NCBI GenBank assembly: GCA_001775255.1
Contig: MFCJ01000010.1
Location: 1 to 9,875 of the forward strand
DNA from: Candidatus Dadabacteria bacterium RIFCSPHIGHO2_12_FULL_53_21
Lineage (GTDB): Bacteria; Desulfobacterota_D; UBA1144; Nemesobacterales; UBA2774
Length of the DNA stretch: 9,875 nucleotides
Direction of reading: 5' to 3'
Shown piece by piece: positions 1 through 3,708 of this stretch. Position 1 is the first letter of the stretch; each line of letters opens with the position of its first letter. Under the pieces are notes generated by a model, which had not been told where the DNA came from, searched no databases, and worked only from the letters and a program-made list of their open reading frames with translations. A program made the translations under genes and the position numbers.

Positions 1-95
1 TAGCGCCTGTGGCGCTAGAGGATCAACTCCGGTTCGCTATAAGGGAAGGCGGAAGGACCGTAGGTGCTGGCGTAGTTACTAAAATCGTGGAGTAG
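1..95 (+). CDS. tuf: Elongation factor Tu, C-terminal end (partial)
   Basis: The window opens inside this gene: bases 1-2 end a codon, and 31 sense codons follow before TAG at 93-95. The translated tail runs from APVALEDQLRF through REGGRTVGAGVV to TKIVE. This is the highly conserved end of EF-Tu domain 3, the beta-barrel that contacts aminoacyl-tRNA and EF-Ts. EF-Tu is the cytosolic GTPase that delivers aminoacyl-tRNA to the ribosomal A site. The GTP-binding domain lies outside the window, so an intact gene cannot be confirmed. The next gene, rpmG, starts 9 bases after the stop, so the two are probably co-transcribed. Identification is firm because this tail is nearly invariant across bacteria. 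Confidence 0.96.
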   Translation, partial: APVALEDQLRFAIREGGRTVGAGVVTKIVE

Positions 96-104
96 TGGAG
101 AGCT

Positions 105-263
105 ATGGGTGACAATATTCTAGTCGTTGCTCTTGCGTGCGTTGAGTGCAAGAGACGAAATTATTCGACAACTAAAAACAAGCAGACTAACCGGGAAAAG
201 ATCGAGCTTAAGAAATACTGCAAGTGGTGTAAGCGGCATATCGTCCATAAAGAGACGAAATAG
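105..263 (+). CDS. rpmG: 50S ribosomal protein L33, zinc-binding form
   Basis: This 52-residue protein is the usual length for L33, a small protein of the large ribosomal subunit near the E site. Two CxxC pairs are visible, C12/C15 and C39/C42, so this is the zinc-binding (C+) type rather than the cysteine-free type. The central and terminal blocks ELKKYC and HIVHKETK are typical of the family. The N-terminus (MGDNILVVALAC) is more hydrophobic than the usual charged start, but no other start fits. The ATG at 105 follows GGAG at 97-100, a rather short spacing of 4 bases. It lies between tuf and tRNA-Trp, an order known from some deltaproteobacteria. In some bacteria C+ ribosomal proteins have zinc-free copies used under zinc limitation; no second copy is seen here. 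Confidence 0.95.
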   Translation: MGDNILVVALACVECKRRNYSTTKNKQTNREKIELKKYCKWCKRHIVHKETK

Positions 264-284
264 GTATATGTAAAAAATTTAAAT

Positions 285-358
285 AGGGCAGTAGCTCAAT
301 TAGGGAGAGCACTGGACTCCAAATCCAGCGGTTGGGGGTTCGATTCCCTCCTGCCCTG
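285..358 (+). tRNA. trnW: tRNA-Trp (anticodon CCA)
   Basis: A full cloverleaf can be folded by eye. The 7-bp acceptor stem is AGGGCAG (285-291) with CTGCCCT (351-357). The D stem is GCTC (294-297) with GAGC (307-310). The anticodon stem is CTGGA (312-316) with TCCAG (324-328) around loop CTCCAAA, giving anticodon CCA at 319-321. The T stem is 334-338 with 346-350, including one G-T pair, around TTCGATT. The discriminator is G358, a known identity element for tryptophanyl-tRNA synthetase. No 3' CCA is encoded, so it must be added by the CCA-adding enzyme. The gene sits 21 bases after rpmG and 15 bases before secE with no evident promoter or terminator, so it is probably released from a shared transcript by RNase P and a 3' endonuclease. 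Confidence 0.97.
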
Positions 359-373
359 AATTAGGAAACGTTA

Positions 374-577
374 ATGGACAGACTAAAAAACTTAAGCGCG
401 GATACAACTCAGTTCGCAAAGGATATCGAGAGCGAGGCGAAGCGTATAACCTGGCCGTCAAGACAGGAGACCGTGAAGTCTACGCTGGCCGTCGTTGTCA
501 TTTCGGCCGTTTTTGCCTCATTTTTAGGGATTGTGGATTATTTTTTCTCGTGGGTTATCAGGCTAATACTCAGTTAA
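374..577 (+). CDS. secE: Preprotein translocase subunit SecE
   Basis: This 67-residue protein is the short, single-span form of SecE, the inner-membrane subunit that clamps SecY in the general secretion channel. The amphipathic stretch before the membrane carries the family hallmark KRITWPSRQE at residues 23-32. One hydrophobic span follows at about residues 36-60, then a short tail ending RLILS. Enterobacterial SecE has two extra N-terminal spans that are absent here, as in most bacteria. The ATG at 374 is preceded by AGGA at 363-366, only 5 bases beyond the tRNA 3' end. Processing of the tRNA would therefore leave a very short secE leader that still holds the ribosome-binding site. It is followed by nusG after 26 bases, the nearly universal secE-nusG pair. 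Confidence 0.97.
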   Translation: MDRLKNLSADTTQFAKDIESEAKRITWPSRQETVKSTLAVVVISAVFASFLGIVDYFFSWVIRLILS

Positions 578-586
578 GAAATCGAC

Positions 587-611
587 GGAGATAATGGTTT
601 TCTATGGCTAA
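587..611 (+). promoter_or_regulatory. nusG ribosome-binding site with an overlapping 5-codon reading frame
   Basis: GGAG at 587-590 is the only clear Shine-Dalgarno match before nusG, but it lies 13 bases from the nusG ATG at 604, longer than usual. A second ATG at 594 lies 3 bases after the GGAG and is out of frame with nusG. It opens a five-codon frame (MVFYG) whose stop TAA at 609-611 overlaps codons 2 and 3 of nusG. The start at 604 is still preferred because the protein then begins with the family-typical MAKRWYVVHT. Whether the small frame is translated cannot be judged from sequence. Confidence 0.45.
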
Positions 612-1161
612 GAGATGGTACGTGGTTCATACCAATACGGGATTCGAGGACAGGGTCAAATCCTATATTGAGGATAGGGCAAAAATGGAAGGCGTTGAAG
701 ACCTGGTTGTTGAGGTTCTGGTCCCGACCGAGACCATTGTCGAGCCGGTTAAGGGAGGGAAGAAAAAGACTTCGGTCAGAAAATTCTTCCCCGGATATAT
801 TTTGATAAAAATGGAGCTCAACGACAATAGCTGGCATTTTATCAGGAATATTCCGAAAGTTATCGGTTTCGTGGGCGGTAAATTGAAGGATGGAAGGATC
901 GATCCTGATTCGGTGCCGGACATAGCCGAGCCCGAAGTGTTAAAGATAAAACAGCAGATAGAAGAAGGCACGTTAAAGCCGAAGCCCAAGGTTTCGTTCG
1001 ACAGAGGGGAAACGGTGAAAGTGATAGAAGGGCCGTTCGCCAATTTCTCGGGCGTGATCGAAGAAGTGAGACCCGATAAGGCCAAGGTTCAGGTGCTTGT
1101 AACGATATTCGGAAGAACAACGCCGATAGAACTCGATTTTAACCAAGTGGAGAAGATTTAA
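604..1161 (+). CDS. nusG: Transcription termination/antitermination factor NusG
   Basis: NusG binds the RNA polymerase clamp, raises processivity, and links polymerase to Rho or to the leading ribosome through S10. The 185-residue length is normal. The N-terminal domain (about residues 1-120) opens with KRWYVVHTNTGFE and carries the polymerase-binding region around FFPGYILIKM. The C-terminal KOW domain starts near residue 133 with RGETVKVIEGPFANFSG and ends in the usual FGRTTPIELDFNQVEKI. A charged linker (KQQIEEGTLKPKPK) joins the two. No large inserted domain is present, unlike in some phyla. The stop is one base from the rplK start, so translation of the two is probably coupled. The start is discussed in the ribosome-binding-site entry; the protein N-terminus supports 604. 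Confidence 0.98.
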   Translation: MAKRWYVVHTNTGFEDRVKSYIEDRAKMEGVEDLVVEVLVPTETIVEPVKGGKKKTSVRKFFPGYILIKMELNDNSWHFIRNIPKVIGFVGGKLKDGRIDPDSVPDIAEPEVLKIKQQIEEGTLKPKPKVSFDRGETVKVIEGPFANFSGVIEEVRPDKAKVQVLVTIFGRTTPIELDFNQVEKI

Positions 1162-1162
1162 T

Positions 1163-1579
1163 ATGAAAAAAATAGACGGATACGTGAAACTCCTTGTTGA
1201 AGCCGGAAAGGCTACACCGTCCCCTCCTGTAGGCCCGGCTCTCGGGCAGAGGGGTGTTAATATTATGGAATTTTGCAAGGCATTCAATGCACAGACACAA
1301 AAGGCGGAGGGCGTTCTCCCCGTCGTTGTAACGGTATACTCCGATAAATCATTTTCTTTTGAGGTTAAGTCGCCGCCCGTTGCCTATCTGCTTAAGAAAG
1401 CAGCAAAGATAGAAAAGGGCTCGGGAGAGGCCCCTAAGAAGAAGGCCGGGAAGTTGACGAGGTCCCAGGTGGAAGAAATTGCAAGGATCAAGATGCCGGA
1501 TTTGAATACCGATGATCTGGAAGCGGCTGTAAAGATCGTGTCCGGCACCGCGAGGAGCATGGGGATAGAGGTGGCGTAG
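1163..1579 (+). CDS. rplK: 50S ribosomal protein L11
   Basis: L11 binds the GTPase-associated region of 23S rRNA, is part of the stalk base, and is needed for the stringent response to uncharged tRNA. The 138 residues are close to the usual 140-143. The N-terminal domain holds the proline-rich PPVGPALGQ motif at residues 21-29 followed by GVNIMEFCKAFNA. The prolines form the thiostrepton-contact helix. The C-terminal rRNA-binding domain includes KLTRSQVEEIARIKMPDL and NTDDLEAAVKIVSGTARSMG. Position 30 is Arg where other species carry His or Gln, a tolerated variation as far as I know. GGAG at 1149-1152, inside the end of nusG, gives a 10-base spacing to the ATG. The one-base gap to nusG suggests coupled translation. 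Confidence 0.98.
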   Translation: MKKIDGYVKLLVEAGKATPSPPVGPALGQRGVNIMEFCKAFNAQTQKAEGVLPVVVTVYSDKSFSFEVKSPPVAYLLKKAAKIEKGSGEAPKKKAGKLTRSQVEEIARIKMPDLNTDDLEAAVKIVSGTARSMGIEVA

Positions 1580-1596
1580 GTCGATTACTCTGCGGA

Positions 1597-1640
1597 GGGG
1601 GGCCCCGGATTACATTTTTGGGGCCGAGGCCGGTATCGGC
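1597..1640 (+). promoter_or_regulatory. GC-rich tandem hairpins between rplK and rplA
   Basis: The 99-base rplK-rplA gap holds two inverted repeats. GGCCCC (1601-1606) pairs with GGGGCC (1620-1625) around a 13-base loop. GCCG (1629-1632) pairs with CGGC (1637-1640) around the tetraloop GTAT. An alternative stem GCCGA (1623-1627) with TCGGC (1636-1640) would compete with both. There is no T run after either stem, so it is not an intrinsic terminator. L1 is known in other bacteria to repress the L11-L1 operon by binding a messenger site that mimics its 23S rRNA site. A role as such an operator, or as a brake on rplA translation, is inference. I did not recognise the L1 consensus with certainty. 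Confidence 0.4.
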
Positions 1641-1665
1641 TGTAAGTTCAGATTTAGCAGGTAAT

Positions 1666-1671
1666 GAGGAG
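1666..1671 (+). promoter_or_regulatory. rplA ribosome-binding site that sets the start
   Basis: GAGGAG at 1666-1671 lies 7 bases before the ATG at 1679, an ideal spacing. An in-frame ATG at 1664 overlaps this motif and would add five residues (MRRLE), but it has only a weak upstream AGCAGG. The motif therefore favours the start at 1679. Confidence 0.8.
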
Positions 1672-1678
1672 ATTAGAG

Positions 1679-2404
1679 ATGGTAAAGAAAGGAAAAAAAT
1701 ATACTGAGGCCAGAAACGCCGTCGACGCTAAAACGAACTACGGACTGGACGACGCTATCAGGCTTATCGAAGAGACCAAGACAGCCAAGTTCGACGAAAC
1801 CGTCGAGGTCGCGGTTACGCTGGGGATCGACCCGAGACAGGCGAACCAGCAGATACGGACCGGTATGATTCTCCCGCACGGCATAGGAAAAGATATAAGG
1901 GTGATCGTTTTCGCCAAAGATGACAAGCAAAGGGAAGCGAGCGATGCAGGTGCGGATTATGCGGGGCTCGACGACCTTATGGAGAAGATCTCCAAGGAGA
2001 ACTGGCTCGAGTTCGATGTGTCTATAGCAACGCCCGACGTGATGAACATAGTTGCGAAGCTCGGCAAGGTTCTCGGACCGAGGGGCCTAATGCCCAGTCC
2101 CAAGGTCGGTACCGTGACCTTCGATGTCGCCAAGGCGGTCAAGGAAGCCAAAGCCGGAAGGATAGAGGTCAAGAACGACAAGGGCGGCGTAGTGCATGCC
2201 CCGATAGGCAAGGTATCGTTCGGGACAGGCAAACTCAAGGACAACTTTCTCGTATTCATGGATTCGCTTCTAAAGATGAAACCGCCTTCATCGAAAGGCG
2301 TCTTCGTAAGGAAGATAACGCTGTCCAATACGATGGGCCCCGGAATCAAGGTCGATTTTATTAGTGTAAGAGATGAATTGAAGACTGCGCAGATTGCGGC
2401 TTGA
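1679..2404 (+). CDS. rplA: 50S ribosomal protein L1
   Basis: L1 forms the mobile L1 stalk of the large subunit, which guides deacylated tRNA out of the E site. In many bacteria it also represses its own messenger. From the ATG at 1679 the protein has 241 residues, beginning MVKKGKKYTEA as is typical. The longer start at 1664 is less likely (see its ribosome-binding site). Conserved blocks are LPHGIGKDIRVIVFA, then GPRGLMPSPKVGT at about residues 133-145, and VHAPIGKVSFG. The last two belong to the rRNA-binding surface. Nine of its ten Arg codons are AGG or AGA, and eight of seventeen Ile codons are ATA, which is striking for a highly expressed gene. It is followed by rplJ after 77 bases. Confidence 0.97.
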   Translation: MVKKGKKYTEARNAVDAKTNYGLDDAIRLIEETKTAKFDETVEVAVTLGIDPRQANQQIRTGMILPHGIGKDIRVIVFAKDDKQREASDAGADYAGLDDLMEKISKENWLEFDVSIATPDVMNIVAKLGKVLGPRGLMPSPKVGTVTFDVAKAVKEAKAGRIEVKNDKGGVVHAPIGKVSFGTGKLKDNFLVFMDSLLKMKPPSSKGVFVRKITLSNTMGPGIKVDFISVRDELKTAQIAA

Positions 2405-2467
2405 TCCGGGGTTAGGAACAATAGCGGATAATTACACATGGATAACTTGTTGAAAACGTTATTTATT

Positions 2468-2473
2468 AAGGAG
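2468..2473 (+). promoter_or_regulatory. rplJ ribosome-binding site and leader
   Basis: AAGGAG at 2468-2473 sits 8 bases before the rplJ ATG, a strong signal. The rest of the 77-base gap (2405-2481) is AT-rich. It holds a weak 5-bp inverted repeat, ATAAC at 2442-2446 with GTTAT at 2458-2462. In other bacteria the L10-L7/L12 complex binds a leader here to repress translation. The gap is short for that element, and I cannot identify the L10 kink-turn motif. Confidence 0.6.
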
Positions 2474-2481
2474 CAGGAAAA

Positions 2482-3012
2482 ATGTTGAGTAAAGCGGCTA
2501 AGAACGAACTGGTGCAGGAATTTAACAATGTTTTCAAGGCAAACCCGTCGGTTATGGTGGTTGAGTACAAGGGGCTGTCCGTAAAGGAATTGGAAACCCT
2601 GCGGGCGAATCTAAAAAAAGCGGACGCCCAGCTGAAGATTGTTAAAAATACCCTCCTTAGAATTGCCGCTAAAGACACGGCAATCGAACGGATTAACGAT
2701 TTGTTCGACGGCCCTACGGCGGTTGCTATCTGTGAGAAGGATGCCACGGCTGCCGCAAAGGTTTTTGTTGAGTCCCTTAAGAAACTGCCCCTGCTCAAAA
2801 TTAAGGGCGGTATCGTGGAGGGAAGCGTAATAGGGGAGAGCCAGATTTCCGACCTCTCGAAGCTCCCTTCGAGACAGGAGCTCATTTCACAGTTCCTGGG
2901 GCTCCTCAACAGCCCGGTATCAAATTTCCTCGGGACCCTCAACCAGCTCCAGTCTAAGCTGATATACGCGCTGAACGCTGTTAAGGATGCTAAAGAAAAA
3001 GAAAATAGTTAA
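2482..3012 (+). CDS. rplJ: 50S ribosomal protein L10
   Basis: L10 anchors the L7/L12 dimers to the ribosome and forms the base of the stalk that recruits EF-Tu, EF-G, IF2 and release factors. The 176 residues match the usual bacterial length. The N-terminal rRNA-binding domain shows VVEYKGLSVKELETLRANL (about residues 26-44) and the conserved VKNTLLRIAA. A middle block has DLFDGPTAVAI. The C-terminal part, from about residue 130, forms the long helix (FLGLLNSPVSNFLGTLNQL) that binds L7/L12 dimers, ending in a lysine-rich tail. Arg codons are mixed (CGG and AGA). rplL follows after 55 bases, the invariant rplJ-rplL pair, so the two are surely co-transcribed. Confidence 0.97.
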   Translation: MLSKAAKNELVQEFNNVFKANPSVMVVEYKGLSVKELETLRANLKKADAQLKIVKNTLLRIAAKDTAIERINDLFDGPTAVAICEKDATAAAKVFVESLKKLPLLKIKGGIVEGSVIGESQISDLSKLPSRQELISQFLGLLNSPVSNFLGTLNQLQSKLIYALNAVKDAKEKENS

Positions 3013-3050
3013 GTAAAACGGTGAAGTAAGGAACATTTTTATATCATTCA

Positions 3051-3056
3051 AGGAGG
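3051..3056 (+). promoter_or_regulatory. rplL ribosome-binding site, consensus but distant
   Basis: AGGAGG at 3051-3056 is a perfect consensus, placed 11 bases before the rplL ATG, a slightly long spacing. An out-of-frame TTG at 3061, only 4 bases after the motif, would end after four codons at 3073-3075. The strong site fits the need for several L7/L12 copies per L10. Confidence 0.75.
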
Positions 3057-3067
3057 TTTTTTGAATC

Positions 3068-3463
3068 ATGGCTGACATTACGAGGACAGACGTTATCACG
3101 TATCTCGAAAAGGCAAGTATGCTCGAAATTTCGGGGTTGATCAAAGAGATCGAAGTTAAATTCGATGTCAAAGCAGCGGCTCCGCAGATAGCGGTAGCTG
3201 CCATGCCGGGCGCTGGAGCCGGAGGCGAAGCTCAGGCGGAGCAGGCTGAACAAACCGAGTTTAATGTAATCCTTAAGGCAGCAGGCGCGAATAAGATCCA
3301 GGTTATTAAAGCTGTAAGGGAAGTTACATCGCTCGGCCTGAAAGAAGCAAAAGACCTGGTCGAGGGGGCCCCCAAGCCTGTGAAAGAAGGCGTGGATAAA
3401 CAGGAAGCGGAAAACATTAAGAAAAAGCTTGAAGAAGCAGGCGCTCAGGTAGAAGTAAATTAA
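3068..3463 (+). CDS. rplL: 50S ribosomal protein L7/L12
   Basis: L7/L12 is the multi-copy stalk protein that recruits translational GTPases and stimulates their GTP hydrolysis. At 131 residues it is slightly longer than the usual 120-127. The N-terminal dimerisation domain (about 1-35) includes TYLEKASMLEISGLIKEIEV. The flexible hinge (about 36-62) is rich in Ala, Gly, Glu and Gln, and the extra length lies here, around EAQAEQAEQ. The globular C-terminal domain (about 63-131) carries the invariant AGANKIQVIKAVRE and LGLKEAKDLVEGAPKPVKEG factor-binding surface. The ATG at 3068 is the first in-frame start after the stop TGA at 3062-3064. A probable terminator follows directly after the stop codon. 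Confidence 0.98.
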   Translation: MADITRTDVITYLEKASMLEISGLIKEIEVKFDVKAAAPQIAVAAMPGAGAGGEAQAEQAEQTEFNVILKAAGANKIQVIKAVREVTSLGLKEAKDLVEGAPKPVKEGVDKQEAENIKKKLEEAGAQVEVN

Positions 3464-3469
3464 GCGTTT

Positions 3470-3535
3470 GGCCAAAAGTCAGGTATACTATTGTCTTACG
3501 TATTTGTTTATCTGACTTTTGAAGCCTTTTTTTTT
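3470..3535 (+). terminator. Rho-independent terminator between rplL and rpoB (probable attenuator)
   Basis: AAAAGTCAG at 3474-3482 pairs perfectly with CTGACTTTT at 3512-3520. C3473 with G3521 extends the stem, and after a two-base AA bulge GGC (3470-3472) pairs with GCC (3524-3526). Nine T follow immediately at 3527-3535. The 29-base loop can form a small inner stem, ATAC 3485-3488 with GTAT 3500-3503. It starts 7 bases after the rplL stop. A partial terminator in the same place in E. coli lets only a minority of transcripts into rpoBC. The same role here is inferred, because no rpoBC promoter of good quality is visible downstream. Confidence 0.8.
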
Positions 3536-3544
3536 CCGATCTTG

Positions 3545-3582
3545 TTTCTATCTCATATATATGTCTTTTTTTCAGATAGAAA
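3545..3582 (+). repeat. Perfect 9-bp inverted repeat in the rplL-rpoB spacer
   Basis: TTTCTATCT at 3545-3553 is the exact reverse complement of AGATAGAAA at 3574-3582. The 20-base loop begins with the self-complementary CATATATATG (3554-3563) and contains seven T (3566-3572). As RNA it would be a moderately stable AT-rich stem-loop. Because the T run is inside the loop, it is not a standard terminator. In E. coli an RNase III cleavage site lies between rplL and rpoB; this stem could be the counterpart, but that is inference. Confidence 0.55.
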
Positions 3583-3595
3583 GCCGAGTGTCTAT

Positions 3596-3649
3596 AGCGG
3601 AATGCTTAATAGGAAGTAGATAGGGGCGGTCTGTCCGCTAAACGGCGGA
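3596..3649 (+). promoter_or_regulatory. Mutually exclusive GC-rich pairings in the rpoB leader
   Basis: TCCGCT at 3634-3639 can pair with three partners. These are AGCGGA at 3596-3601 (6 bp, long loop), GCGG at 3626-3629 via CCGC 3635-3638 (4 bp, 5-base loop), and GCGGA at 3645-3649 via TCCGC 3634-3638 (5 bp, 6-base loop). Such competing helices are the kind of layout used in leader switches, but no ligand-binding fold or T run was recognised. It lies 42-109 bases before the rpoB ribosome-binding region. Confidence 0.3.
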
Positions 3650-3690
3650 TTTGCGTTATTACTATTTGCGTGAGATTTACAAAACAAAAC

Positions 3691-3708
3691 GGGGGGTAAG
3701 ACACATTG
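3691..3708 (+). promoter_or_regulatory. rpoB translation start region: G-run and TTG
   Basis: A run of six G and a T at 3691-3697 is the only purine-rich signal. It can pair with the 16S anti-Shine-Dalgarno sequence over seven positions only if two G-U pairs are allowed. The TTG at 3706-3708 follows after 8-9 bases. An in-frame stop TAA at 3697-3699 excludes any start further upstream, and there is no nearby in-frame ATG or GTG. Both features point to a deliberately weak initiation site. Confidence 0.65.

Larger units (their letters stand above)
3464..3705 (+). other. rplL-rpoB intergenic region, 242 bases
   Basis: This is the only long non-coding stretch in the window. In order it contains the terminator (3470-3535), the 9-bp inverted repeat (3545-3582), the competing GC-rich pairings (3596-3649), an AT-rich segment (3650-3690) and the G-run before rpoB. 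No sigma-70-like promoter with good boxes at proper spacing was found on the + strand. No convincing gene was found on either strand. A 20-codon frame at 3561-3623 has no ribosome-binding site. Confidence 0.8.

Noticed and set aside
1597..1625. rplK terminator at the GGCCCC/GGGGCC stem
   Set aside because: The T run is in the loop, not after the stem, and rplA follows directly in the same direction.
1664..1678. Longer rplA start adding MRRLE
   Set aside because: This ATG overlaps the GAGGAG that serves the ATG at 1679, and the family normally begins Met-x-Lys-Lys-Gly-Lys.
2401..2432. Possible rplJ promoter with GATAAT at 2427-2432 and TTGATC at 2401-2406
   Set aside because: The -10-like box is good, but the spacing to the only -35-like box is 20 bases, too long. 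E. coli has a promoter in this gap, so it stays a weak possibility.
3569..3598. Possible rpoB promoter with TTTTCA (3569-3574) and TATAGC (3593-3598)
   Set aside because: Each box matches only 4 of 6 consensus bases with an 18-base spacing, which is expected by chance in an AT-rich spacer.
3561..3623. A 20-codon + strand frame in the rplL-rpoB spacer as a leader peptide
   Set aside because: No Shine-Dalgarno motif precedes its ATG, which lies inside an AT palindrome, and the peptide has no run of a regulatory amino acid.
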